The translations under genes were made by a program, and so were the position numbers. Shown one piece after another: positions 1 to 7,715 of a stretch of DNA of 16,005 bases. The stretch lies in assembly GCA_035559315.1 (NCBI GenBank), contig DATMBJ010000013.1:1-16005 (forward strand), in the 5' to 3' direction. The stretch comes from DATLZM01 sp035559315 (lineage in GTDB: Bacteria > Actinomycetota > UBA4738 > HRBIN12). Positions within the stretch are counted from its first letter, which is position 1; every line of letters begins with the position of its first letter. The notes beneath the pieces were generated by a model. The model was not told where the DNA came from. It made no database searches and saw nothing but the letters and a program-made list of their open reading frames with translations.

Positions 1-903
1 GGTCCCGCCCCGGGACCCGCCGGTGGGGCGCTGGCCCCCGGCGCCGGCGCGCGCCCGGCGACGGGGACCGCCCCGACCGGGGCGCCCGCCCGCCTGCCGG
101 CCGCGTCGCCCAAGGCCCGCCGGCTCGCCCGAGAGCGTGGCATGGACCTCGGGGCCCTCGCGGGGAGCGGGCCGGGGGGCGCCGTGGTCGCGACGGACCT
201 CGGGGCGGCGCGGGCGGAGGGCGTCCCGGTCGGAGCGGTCCACCGACGGATGGCCGAGAGGACCGCGGAGAGCTGGCGCGCCGCGCCCCACTTCTACCTC
301 TCCCGGGACGTGCTGGCGGACCGCGCGGTGGAGCTGGTGGAGGCCCTGCGCCGCGGGGGCGCCGAGGTCACCCTGACCGACGTGTTCGTGCGGGCCGCGG
401 CGCTCGCCCTCCGGGCCCACCCGCGCGTGAACGGCCGGTGGGAGGACGCGGGCCCGACGGTGGTGGAGGAGGCGGACGTGAACGTCGGGATCGCCGTGGC
501 CACCGACGACGGCTTGGTCGTCCCGGTGATCCGCGGCGCCGACCGGATGGGGCTCCGCGAGCTGGCCGCGCGGCGCCGGGAGCTCGTGGAGCGCGCCCGC
601 GGCGGGACGCTCCGCCCGGAGGACGTCCGGGGCGGAACCTTCACGCTGAGCAACCTGGGGATGTTCGGCGTGGACCGGTTCGCGGCGGTGCTGAACCCGC
701 CGCAGGCGGCGATCCTGGCGGTCGGCCGGGTCGCCGACCGGCCGGTGGTCGTGGGCGGGCGGGTCGAGCCGCGGGCGGTGGTCTCGCTCACCCTGTCCTG
801 CGACCACCGGGTGGTGGACGGGGCCCTCGGCGCGCGGTTCCTCGACGCCGTCGCCTCGGCCGTCGAGGGGCCGTCCGCGCTGATCATGGGGGGCGGTGCG
901 TGA
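1..903 (+). CDS. 2-oxoacid dehydrogenase E2 acyltransferase, 5'-truncated
   Basis: This is the C-terminal 300 residues of a dihydrolipoamide acyltransferase, the core of a pyruvate-, 2-oxoglutarate- or branched-chain 2-oxoacid dehydrogenase complex. It transfers the acyl group from lipoyl to CoA in the cytoplasm. The frame is open from base 1, so the start and lipoyl domain lie outside the window. Visible in order: a Pro/Ala/Gly-rich linker (1-34), a peripheral-subunit-binding domain (about 35-68, ASPKARRLARERG then GSGPGG), and the catalytic domain (about 75-300). The catalytic domain has FTLSNLGMFGVDRF and the active-site motif DHRVVDG (His269, Asp273). The ATG at 142 lies inside the subunit-binding domain and is not the start. 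Family assignment is secure. Which 2-oxoacid is used is not decidable here; proximity to a branched-chain-amino-acid-type importer is only a weak hint of Bkd. Confidence 0.93.
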   Translation, partial: GPAPGPAGGALAPGAGARPATGTAPTGAPARLPAASPKARRLARERGMDLGALAGSGPGGAVVATDLGAARAEGVPVGAVHRRMAERTAESWRAAPHFYLSRDVLADRAVELVEALRRGGAEVTLTDVFVRAAALALRAHPRVNGRWEDAGPTVVEEADVNVGIAVATDDGLVVPVIRGADRMGLRELAARRRELVERARGGTLRPEDVRGGTFTLSNLGMFGVDRFAAVLNPPQAAILAVGRVADRPVVVGGRVEPRAVVSLTLSCDHRVVDGALGARFLDAVASAVEGPSALIMGGGA

Positions 904-993
904 GACGCGGGGAGGCCGGCGGGAGCGGCCGGAAAGGAGGGGATCCGAGAGCACCGATGGCCTGGCAACGGTCCGTCCGATGTCGAGGAGGGG

Positions 994-1000
994 GGAGGTG
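994..1000 (+). promoter_or_regulatory. Ribosome binding site deciding the binding-protein start
   Basis: GGAGGTG ends 6 nt before the GTG at 1007, an almost perfect match to the anti-Shine-Dalgarno sequence. It favours 1007 over the upstream in-frame candidates ATG 980 and GTG 998. GTG 998 overlaps this site but has its own AGGAGG at 986-991, so it cannot be excluded. Confidence 0.6.
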
Positions 1001-1006
1001 TCGACG

Positions 1007-2221
1007 GTGAAGCGATGGAAGCTGCTCGGAGCGGCGCTCGCGGCCCTCGCGCTCGTCGCCGCCGCGTGCGGCGGTGCGGAGGAGCAGCCCGCCGGCGGCG
1101 GGGAGGAGCCGATCCGCATCGGCGCCTCGCTGCCGCTCACGGGGGAGTTCAGCGAGCCCGGGACCGCGGCGCAGCGCGGCTACGAGGTATGGGTCGAGAT
1201 GGTGAACGAGGCCGGCGGCCTCCTCGGTCGCCCGGTCGAGCTCACCGTGCTCGACAACGCGAGCGATCAGGACGATGCGGTCGCCGACTACGAGAAGCTC
1301 ATCACGGTGGACAAGGTCGACCTCGTGGTGGGCCCGTTCTCGAGCTTCCTGGTGATCCCGACCTCGGAGGTCGCGGCGCGCTACGGCTACGCCTTCGTCG
1401 AGCCCGCGGGGGGCGCGCCCGACGTCTTCAACCGGGGGCTCACGAACCTGTTCTTCGCGCAGCCGGCGCCCGGGTGGGAGCAGGCGGACGTGTTCGCCGA
1501 GTACGTCCTCTCGCTCCCCTCGGACCAGCGGCCGGGGACGTTCGCCGTCGTGAGCCAGGACGATCCGTTCACGCTCGGCGTGATGGAGCAGCTGAAGAAG
1601 CTCCTCCAGGAGGGCGGCGTGGAGCTCGTCTTCGACGAGATCTACCCGCCCGAGACCACCGACTTCTCGGCGATCGCCAGCCAGGTCGCCGACCTCGACC
1701 CCGACCTGATCGTGGGCGGGACCGTCCTCGAGGACTCGATCGGGCAGATCCGGGCCTACCAGGAGGCGGGCTACCAGCCGCGGGGAGCCTTCTTCACGAC
1801 CGGCCCTTCGCTGCCGGGCCCGTTCAGCGAGGCGTTGGGCGAGGCCACGGAGGGCATCTTCGCCTCGATCTCGTGGTTCCCCGAGGCCGAGACCTACCAG
1901 AACGCCGAGTTCATCGCGAAGTACGTCGAGATGTTCGGGGGCTCCCCCTCGGACATCGCCGAGGACGCGGCGAACGCCTTCACGGTGGGACAGGTCCTCC
2001 AGCAGGCGATCGAGAACACCGGCTCGATCGATAACGCCACGCTGATCGAGGAGCTGCACCGCGCCACCTTCGACACCGTCGTCGGGCCGCTCAAGTTCGA
2101 CGAGCAGGGCAAGCCGCAGGGCGACTTCCTCCTGCTCCAGTGGCAGGGCGGCGACATCAAGATCGTGGCGCCCGCCGACGTGGCCCAGGCCGAGCCGATC
2201 TGGCCGAAGCCGGAGTGGTAG
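1007..2221 (+). CDS. livK: ABC transporter substrate-binding lipoprotein (LivK/HAAT type)
   Basis: This is the extracytoplasmic receptor of a hydrophobic/branched-chain amino acid transport (HAAT) importer, 404 aa from the GTG at 1007. The N-terminus is a lipoprotein signal: KRWK, a hydrophobic stretch, then LVAAACGG with the lipidated Cys at 21. Residue -3 is Ala rather than the usual Leu/Val/Ile, common enough in high-GC Gram-positives. A Gly/Glu linker leads into a type-1 periplasmic-binding fold (about 36-395) with the family opening IRIGASLPLTGEFSEPG. VNEAGGLLGRPVEL and LVVGPFSS follow, also typical. It is followed by LivH/M/G/F, which fixes its role. HAAT receptors bind branched-chain amino acids but also amides, urea and aromatic acids. 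The neighbouring catabolic genes make a non-amino-acid ligand quite possible. Confidence 0.93.
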   Translation: MKRWKLLGAALAALALVAAACGGAEEQPAGGGEEPIRIGASLPLTGEFSEPGTAAQRGYEVWVEMVNEAGGLLGRPVELTVLDNASDQDDAVADYEKLITVDKVDLVVGPFSSFLVIPTSEVAARYGYAFVEPAGGAPDVFNRGLTNLFFAQPAPGWEQADVFAEYVLSLPSDQRPGTFAVVSQDDPFTLGVMEQLKKLLQEGGVELVFDEIYPPETTDFSAIASQVADLDPDLIVGGTVLEDSIGQIRAYQEAGYQPRGAFFTTGPSLPGPFSEALGEATEGIFASISWFPEAETYQNAEFIAKYVEMFGGSPSDIAEDAANAFTVGQVLQQAIENTGSIDNATLIEELHRATFDTVVGPLKFDEQGKPQGDFLLLQWQGGDIKIVAPADVAQAEPIWPKPEW

Positions 2222-2242
2222 GAGCGGTCCCGCCGACGACGG

Positions 2243-2278
2243 GGGGAGGCCGGCCGCGCGGGGCGGCCGGCCCTCCCC
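2243..2278 (+). promoter_or_regulatory. GC-rich intercistronic stem-loop between binding protein and permease genes
   Basis: The left arm GGGGAGGCCGGCCGC (2243-2257) pairs with GCGGCCGGCCCTCCCC (2263-2278). There is one bulged base and a 5-nt loop (GCGGG). No T-run follows, so it is not a canonical intrinsic terminator. A stem-loop here would protect the upstream message from 3' exonucleases or attenuate read-through. Either would give an excess of binding protein over permease, a known arrangement in ABC importer operons. Function is inferred from position and structure. Confidence 0.6.
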
Positions 2279-2300
2279 GGCCATCCCGGGGGTCGGGCCG

Positions 2301-3197
2301 ATGAAGCTGCCGTCCGCGAACGTGCTCGTGCAGGTCGTGATGGTGGGGATCCTCACGGGCGGGGTGTACGCGCTCATGGTCTCGGGCCTCACGCTGATCT
2401 TCGGCGTGATGCGGGTGATCAACGTCGCCCACGGGGCGTTCCTGATCCTCGGGGCCTACCTCTCGTACTGGCTGTTCACGCTCCGGGGGCTCGACCCCGC
2501 CGTCTCGGTGCTCCTGACCGCCCCGCTCTTCTTCGTCATCGGGAGCGGGGTCCAGCGGCTCCTCCTGGCGCGGGTGCGTCAGGACCCCGGCCTCATGGTC
2601 CTGGTGACGTTCGCCCTGGCGATCGTCCTGGCCGGCGCGATGGGCGCCGCGTGGGAGTCGACCTTCCGCTCGGTGCGGACCGGCTACACGGGCGAGGTCG
2701 TCCGGCTCCACCTGGGCGCGATGGCGGTCCGCCTGCCCGTGGTGCGGCTGGTGGGCTTCGCGGCCGCGCTCGTCGTGCTCGGGTCCCTGTCGTTCCTGCT
2801 CGCGCGGACCGACCTCGGTCGGGGGATCCGGGCCACGATCCAGAACCCGGTGGCCGCGCAGCTCGTCGGGGTGAACGTGGCCCGCGTTCGGGCGGCGACC
2901 TTCGGGCTGGGCCTGGCCACCGTGGCCGCGGGAGGTGCGGCCTTCAGCCTGATCTGGAGCTTCAACGCCGCGAGCCACGAGGAGTGGATCTCGAAGATGC
3001 TCTCGATCATCGTCCTGGGCGGCATGGGGAGCCTCCCGGGGGCGCTCCTGGCGGCGATCCTGATGGGGGTCCTGGAGGCGGTGGCGGCGGTCACCGTGAC
3101 CACCTACCTCTCGCCGATCGTGTTCTACCTCGTGCTGTTCGTCACGCTGATCGTCCGCCCCCAGGGCATCATGGGGACGCGGATCCGGGAGGGGTAG
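2301..3197 (+). CDS. livH: Branched-chain-type ABC transporter permease LivH
   Basis: This is the first inner-membrane permease subunit of the HAAT importer, 298 aa, the usual length for LivH. Nearly the whole chain is hydrophobic. The N-terminal half has the family signature: GGVYALMVSGLTLIFGVMRV, then INVAHGAF. The C-terminal cytoplasmic loop with GGMGSLPGALLAA is the region that contacts the ATPases, followed by a last hydrophobic stretch and the RPQGIMG tail typical of LivH. The ATG at 2301 lies 79 nt after the binding-protein stop, behind the stem-loop, and its ribosome-binding site is weak (only G-runs). The LivM gene starts 2 nt after its stop. Confidence 0.95.
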   Translation: MKLPSANVLVQVVMVGILTGGVYALMVSGLTLIFGVMRVINVAHGAFLILGAYLSYWLFTLRGLDPAVSVLLTAPLFFVIGSGVQRLLLARVRQDPGLMVLVTFALAIVLAGAMGAAWESTFRSVRTGYTGEVVRLHLGAMAVRLPVVRLVGFAAALVVLGSLSFLLARTDLGRGIRATIQNPVAAQLVGVNVARVRAATFGLGLATVAAGGAAFSLIWSFNAASHEEWISKMLSIIVLGGMGSLPGALLAAILMGVLEAVAAVTVTTYLSPIVFYLVLFVTLIVRPQGIMGTRIREG

Positions 3198-3199
3198 GC

Positions 3200-4255
3200 G
3201 TGGCGGCGAGGGTCCTCCGTTGGTGGCCGGCGCTCGCGCTGGCGGTCGTGGTGGCCTTCCCGTTCGCGCGACGGGACATCTACTACCACGTGCTCGGGTT
3301 CAACGTGCTCCTCGCGGCCACCAACGCGACGAGCTGGAACATCCTGGGCGGCTACACCGGCTACAAGTCGCTCGGGCACAGCGCCTTCTTCGGCCTCGGC
3401 GCCTACCTCGTGGCGATCGCGGCGGCCCGCTGGGGGTGGAACCCGTTCTGGAGCGCGCCCCTCCTGGCGGTCGTCGTGGCCGCGCTGGCCGTGGTCCTCG
3501 GGTGGATCATGCTGCGGACCACCGGCTCGGCGTTCGTGATCGCCACGATCGCGATGCTCCTGATCTTCCGGCTCCTCGCGCTGAACCTCCGGGACATCAC
3601 CGGGGGCTCGCCGGGGATCAGCCAGCCGCTCCCGCCGTGGAGCGGGCCGTACGGCCAGCTCCCCTTCTACTTCTACGCGCTCGGCTGCCTGCTCGCGGCC
3701 CTCGCGGTCTCCGCGTACATCCGGCGGTCGCGGTTCGGCCTCGGGCTCCTCGCGATCCGGGACGACGAGGGGAAGGCGGCCTCGGTGGGGATCGCGACGA
3801 CCGCCTACAAGGTGGCCGCGTTCGCGGTGAGCGCGTACTTCGTGGCCCTCTCCGGGGGGATCTGGTCGTACCGCTCGATCCACATCAGCCCGGTCTTCGC
3901 CTTCGACATCCTCGTGAGCGTGGACATGATCCTCATGACCATGCTCGGGGGCCTCGGGACGGTGTGGGGACCGGTCCTCGGGGCGTTCATCCTCGTGCCG
4001 GCGGCGGATCTCATCCGGTTCCGGTTCGGCGCGAGCCAGATCCACACCGCGGTCCTGGGGGCGCTGATGCTGGCGATCATCCTGTTCATGCCGCGGGGGA
4101 TCATCCCCACGGTCCGCGACCTCCTCGTCCGCCGCCTGGGACCGCGGTCGGCCTTCGCCGGCGCCCGGGCCGCGGCCGAGGCGTTCGGGGGAGCCGAGGA
4201 GGGCGAGGAGCTCCCGGTGCCCGCGGCGGATCGGTCGCCGGAGGAGGGCCCGTGA
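3200..4255 (+). CDS. livM: Branched-chain-type ABC transporter permease LivM
   Basis: Second permease subunit, 351 aa from the GTG at 3200, 2 nt after the LivH stop, with GGAGG 7 nt upstream inside the end of livH. Family features: ATNATSWNILGGYTGYKSLG followed directly by HSAFFGLGAY; AIRDDEGKAASVGI; YKVAAFAVSAYF; and the ATPase-facing loop TMLGGLGTVWGPVLGA, then FMPRGII. The last roughly 35 residues form an Ala/Glu/Pro-rich hydrophilic tail not needed for the permease fold. Its final codons overlap the start of the LivG gene (GTGA). It forms a heterodimeric channel with LivH. Confidence 0.95.
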   Translation: MAARVLRWWPALALAVVVAFPFARRDIYYHVLGFNVLLAATNATSWNILGGYTGYKSLGHSAFFGLGAYLVAIAAARWGWNPFWSAPLLAVVVAALAVVLGWIMLRTTGSAFVIATIAMLLIFRLLALNLRDITGGSPGISQPLPPWSGPYGQLPFYFYALGCLLAALAVSAYIRRSRFGLGLLAIRDDEGKAASVGIATTAYKVAAFAVSAYFVALSGGIWSYRSIHISPVFAFDILVSVDMILMTMLGGLGTVWGPVLGAFILVPAADLIRFRFGASQIHTAVLGALMLAIILFMPRGIIPTVRDLLVRRLGPRSAFAGARAAAEAFGGAEEGEELPVPAADRSPEEGP

Positions 4256-4986
4256 CCGCGCTCCTCGAGGCCGTGGGCGTCGTCCGGCGGTTCGGCGGGA
4301 TCACCGCGCTCGACGGGTGCTCGATCCGCGTCCCCGAGGGCAGCATCACCGGCCTGATCGGGCCGAACGGCTCGGGCAAGACCACGCTCTTCAACGTGAT
4401 CACCGGGATGGACCGGGCCCAGGCCGGCGAGGTCCGGCTCCGAGGGGAGCGGATCATCGGGCTCACCCCGAGCGCGATCTGCCGCCGCGGCCTGTCGAGG
4501 ACCTTCCAGATCACCCGGCTGTTCTGGGAGCTCACGGTGCTCGAGAACATGATCGTGCCGGTCCGGAAGGTGGGGATCCGCCCCCTCCTCGGCCCCGGCG
4601 TCCTCCGCGTCGAGGAGGAGCGGGCCATGGCCCTGCTCGAGCGTTTCGGGCTCGCCCACCTCCGGGACGAGCCGGCCCGGAAGCTCTCGTTCGGGCAGCA
4701 GAAGCTGCTGGAGTTCGCCGCGGTGCTGATGGCCCAGCCCGAGATCGTGCTCCTCGACGAGCCCATGGGCGGGGTGAACCCGGCGATGATCGAGTTCCTC
4801 ATGGCGATGATCCGCTCGCTGAACGAGCAGGGGGTCACGTTCCTCGTGGTGGAGCACAACATGGTCGCGGTGATGGAGCTGTGCGACCGGGTCGTGGTGC
4901 TCGACCAGGGCCGCGAGATCGTGGAGGGGCCGCCCGAGGTGATCCAGTCCGACCCGCGGGTCCTCGAGGCCTACCTGGGGGTGTGA
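4252..4986 (+). CDS. livG: Branched-chain-type ABC transporter ATP-binding protein LivG
   Basis: Cytoplasmic ATPase of the importer, 244 aa. The GTG at 4252 overlaps the LivM stop as GTGA, implying translational coupling. All ABC motifs are present: Walker A GPNGSGKTT (37-45), Q-loop Gln86 in LSRTFQITRLF, signature LSFGQQ (145-150), Walker B EIVLLDEP (164-171) and switch His202 in VVEHN. The LSFGQ signature and the ITRLFWELTVLENM segment after the Q-loop are typical of LivG rather than LivF. It ends with PPEVIQSDPRVLEAYLG, the usual LivG C-terminus. Confidence 0.95.
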   Translation: MTALLEAVGVVRRFGGITALDGCSIRVPEGSITGLIGPNGSGKTTLFNVITGMDRAQAGEVRLRGERIIGLTPSAICRRGLSRTFQITRLFWELTVLENMIVPVRKVGIRPLLGPGVLRVEEERAMALLERFGLAHLRDEPARKLSFGQQKLLEFAAVLMAQPEIVLLDEPMGGVNPAMIEFLMAMIRSLNEQGVTFLVVEHNMVAVMELCDRVVVLDQGREIVEGPPEVIQSDPRVLEAYLGV

Positions 4987-5744
4987 GCGTGCTCGAGCTT
5001 CGCGACGTCGAGGCCGGCTACCTCAAGGGGGTGAAGGTCCTCCAGGGCCTGAGCCTCGACGTCGGCGAGGGCGAGATCGTCTGCCTGATCGGGCCGAACG
5101 GCGCGGGGAAGTCCACCGTGCTCCGAACGATCACCGGGATCCTCCGCCCCACCCGTGGGCACATCCGGTTCCAGGGCCGGGACATCGGCGGGATGCGGCC
5201 GGACCAGATCCTCCGGCTCGGCATCGCGCACGTCCCCCAGGGGCACAGCTCGTTCCCCGCGATGACCGTGCACGAGAACCTCCTGATGGGCGCGTACGCG
5301 CTCCGTGACCGCCGCGAGCGGGAGCGGCGCCTGGCCGAGGTCTACGAGCGCTTCCCCATGCTCCACGAGCGGCGCAAGGAGCGGGCGGGGAACCTCTCGG
5401 GCGGCCAGCAGAAGGTGCTGGAGATCGGCCGGGCGCTCATGATGCGGCCGCGGCTCATGCTCCTGGACGAGCCGTCCCTGGGCCTGGCGCCGAAGGTGGC
5501 CCAGCTCGCGTTCGAGACGATCCGCCGGCTCCGGGACGAGGCGGGGATCTCGATCCTGATGGTGGAGCAGAACGCGAGGAGCGGCCTCGCCATCTCCGAC
5601 CGCGCCTACGTGCTGGAGCTGGGCAGGGAGCGGCTCGAGGGGCCCGCCCGGGACCTCCTGGCCGACCCCCGGGTGGGCCGGCTGTACCTGGGGGCGGGCG
5701 TGGGCGGTCCGGGGGACGGGCGGGCGGTCCGGGTCCGGCCATGA
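4983..5744 (+). CDS. livF: Branched-chain-type ABC transporter ATP-binding protein LivF
   Basis: Second ATPase of the importer, 253 aa. I chose the GTG at 4983 because it reproduces the GTGA overlap seen at the previous junction; the GTG at 4989 is an alternative that removes two residues. Motifs: Walker A GPNGAGKST (37-45), Gln86 in HVPQGHS, signature LSGGQQKVLEIGRAL (138-152), Walker B LMLLDEPSLGL (158-168). The VEQN motif (194-197) has Gln in place of the switch His, which is normal for LivF. After the usual end near YLG there is a short Gly/Arg tail (about 15 residues) running into the ATGA overlap with the next gene. Confidence 0.95.
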   Translation: MSVLELRDVEAGYLKGVKVLQGLSLDVGEGEIVCLIGPNGAGKSTVLRTITGILRPTRGHIRFQGRDIGGMRPDQILRLGIAHVPQGHSSFPAMTVHENLLMGAYALRDRRERERRLAEVYERFPMLHERRKERAGNLSGGQQKVLEIGRALMMRPRLMLLDEPSLGLAPKVAQLAFETIRRLRDEAGISILMVEQNARSGLAISDRAYVLELGRERLEGPARDLLADPRVGRLYLGAGVGGPGDGRAVRVRP

Positions 5745-6700
5745 GCGGGGCGCTCTGGGGAACCTTGGCCGGCTTCGGGTTCGGGCTGTTCCAGAGCCTG
5801 AACCGGCGGGCCCTCCAGGGTATGGAGGTCATGGCCTCCAGCTTCCTCCAGCTGCTCCTGAGCACCGTCGTGCTGGTGGCGATCGCCGCGGTCGCCGAGG
5901 ACGAGGGGGCGCTGGCCCGCGCGCCGACGGGGTCGCTCGTCGCGTTCGGGCTCGCCGGGTTCGTCCACTTCTTCCTGGGGTGGACGCTCCTGAACCTGAG
6001 CCAGAAGCGCATCGGGGCCGCCCGGACGGGCCCCCTGCTGGCCACCACGCCCCTCTTCGCGACGGCGATCGCGGCGGTCACGCTCGCCGAGGTGCCGACC
6101 GCGGTCACGCTGGCCGGCGTGGCGATCACGGTCTGGGGGGTCCTCGTCCTCTCCGGCGAGGGCCCGGCCGCGGTGGAGGGCGCCGGCGGGGAGGAGGAGG
6201 GCGCGCTCGAGGTCGAGCCGGCGGCGGGGCGCGGGGAAGGGCGGGTCGCGGTCCTGGCCGGGGGCCGCCTGGCCCTGGCCCCGGCCCTCGGCACCGCCCT
6301 GTGCTGGGCGGTGAGCCCGGTGTTCATCCGAGCCGGGCTCCGGGGGCTGCCCTCGCCGCTCCTGGGCGTGGCGCTCTCGATGGTGGTCGCCTCCGCCGCC
6401 TACGGGCTGGTGGTGGCGCTCCGGGGGAGGTCCCTCGGGCTGCGGCGGATCCCGCGCGGGTCCCTCGCGTTCAAGGCGGTCGCGGGCCTGCTCGTCGGGC
6501 TCTCCACCTGGGCGCGGTGGATCGCGCTCGGCCGGGCCCCCGTGGCCGTGGTCCTCGCGGTGAACTCGGTCTCGGTGCCCACCGTGATGCTGCTGGCGCC
6601 GGTCCTCATGGGCCGGCACCTGGAGCGGGTCACGCTCCGCCTGTGGGCCGGCGCCGCGCTCGTCGTCGGTGGGTCGCTGATCCTGATCCTCTGGGGGTGA
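5741..6700 (+). CDS. DMT-superfamily (EamA) membrane transporter
   Basis: Integral membrane protein of 319 aa with the two-repeat EamA layout (about 3-140 and 175-317), about ten hydrophobic segments in all. The repeats are joined by an acidic, Glu/Gly-rich cytoplasmic-type linker near 145-172. It begins GALWGTLAGFGFGLFQSLNR; the first repeat ends near VAITVWGVLVLSGEGP and the second ends AALVVGGSLILILWG, both typical of the superfamily. Members export amino acids, nucleosides or other metabolites, or take up carboxylates. The ATG overlaps the LivF stop (ATGA) and its own stop overlaps the next start (GTGA), so it is made with the importer. A role in exporting a product or balancing the imported compound is inference; the substrate is unknown. 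Confidence 0.87.
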   Translation: MSGALWGTLAGFGFGLFQSLNRRALQGMEVMASSFLQLLLSTVVLVAIAAVAEDEGALARAPTGSLVAFGLAGFVHFFLGWTLLNLSQKRIGAARTGPLLATTPLFATAIAAVTLAEVPTAVTLAGVAITVWGVLVLSGEGPAAVEGAGGEEEGALEVEPAAGRGEGRVAVLAGGRLALAPALGTALCWAVSPVFIRAGLRGLPSPLLGVALSMVVASAAYGLVVALRGRSLGLRRIPRGSLAFKAVAGLLVGLSTWARWIALGRAPVAVVLAVNSVSVPTVMLLAPVLMGRHLERVTLRLWAGAALVVGGSLILILWG

Positions 6701-7713
6701 GCGCGGTGATCGTGGACGTGCACTGCCACGTGATCGTCCCCGAGATCCTCCGGGACGCGGCCCCGCAGGAGGCCTGGCGTCCCCGCGTCCTGCGGGAGGA
6801 CGGGGGCCAGGTCGTCGAGTTCGCCGGGAGGCGGATCCGGTCGGCGGTCCGGGAGTTCGTGGACGTCGAGACCATCCTCGAGCAGGAGGGAGCGGCGGGC
6901 ATCGACCTGGTCCTGCTCTCGCCGTGGATCTCGCTCGCGTTCTACGCGGAGCCGCCGGACGAGGGCCTCCGGCGGAGCCGGCTCCAGAACGACGCCCTGG
7001 CCGCGGCCACGGCCCGTCATCCCGACCGGGTGCGGGCGGTGGGGACCGTCCCGCTCCAGGACCCGGCCCTGGCGGTCGCCGAGCTCGAACGGATGATGGG
7101 GCTGCCCGGGATGCACGGGGTCCAGGTGGCGGCGAGCGTGCGGGGGGCCTACCTGGGCGACGATCGGTTCGCGCCGTTCTGGGAGGCGGCGGAGGCGCTG
7201 GGGGCGACGATCCTGATCCACCCCACGACCCGGGGGTTCGACCTGCCCGTGTTCGAGGAGCACTACCTCTGGAACACCGTCGGGAACCCCATGGAGACGA
7301 CGGTCACCGCGGCGCACATGGTGCTCAACGGCGTCATGGAGCGGCACCCGCGGCTCAAGGTCGTGCTGGCCCACGGCGGCGGGGCGATCCTCGCGGTGCG
7401 CGGCAGGCTCGACCACGGGTGGCGGGCGGTGGCGGCGGCGCGTGGGCGGCTCGAGGCATCGCCGGTCGCGTCGATCCGCCGGTTCCACTTCGACACCGTC
7501 ACCCACGACCCAGAGCTCCTTCGGGAGCTCGTCGGGTTCGCCGGGGCGGAACGGGTTCTGCTCGGGTCCGACCACCCCTTCGACATGGGGACCGAGCGCC
7601 CGGTCGAGGCGGTGCGTGCCGCGGGTCTCTCCCCGGAGGAGGAGGCGCTGGTCCTCGGGGGCAACGCGGCCCGGCTCCTCGGCCTGGGCGCGCCGGCCGG
7701 GACCGGGGGCTAG
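6697..7713 (+). CDS. ACMSD-like amidohydrolase (amidohydrolase_2 family)
   Basis: Metal-dependent TIM-barrel enzyme of 338 aa. The GTG at 6697 overlaps the transporter stop (GTGA). Metal and catalytic residues are visible in family order: His9 and His11 (DVHCHVIVPE), His175 (ILIHPTT), His226 (LAHGGG) and Asp292 (LGSDHPFDMG). Length and spacing closely follow 2-amino-3-carboxymuconate-6-semialdehyde decarboxylase (ACMSD), as I recall it. That subfamily mostly performs non-oxidative decarboxylation of aromatic or unsaturated acids, and some members hydrolyse. I therefore expect a zinc-dependent decarboxylase or hydrolase acting on an intermediate of the pathway in this locus. The family is well supported; the reaction is not determined. 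Confidence 0.88.
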   Translation: MSAVIVDVHCHVIVPEILRDAAPQEAWRPRVLREDGGQVVEFAGRRIRSAVREFVDVETILEQEGAAGIDLVLLSPWISLAFYAEPPDEGLRRSRLQNDALAAATARHPDRVRAVGTVPLQDPALAVAELERMMGLPGMHGVQVAASVRGAYLGDDRFAPFWEAAEALGATILIHPTTRGFDLPVFEEHYLWNTVGNPMETTVTAAHMVLNGVMERHPRLKVVLAHGGGAILAVRGRLDHGWRAVAAARGRLEASPVASIRRFHFDTVTHDPELLRELVGFAGAERVLLGSDHPFDMGTERPVEAVRAAGLSPEEEALVLGGNAARLLGLGAPAGTGG

Positions 7714-7715
7714 CC

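Noticed and set aside
896..1006. Upstream extension of the binding protein to the GTG at 896
   Set aside because: It would place about 37 Arg-rich residues before a complete lipoprotein signal; the GGAGGTG at 994-1000 supports the GTG at 1007.
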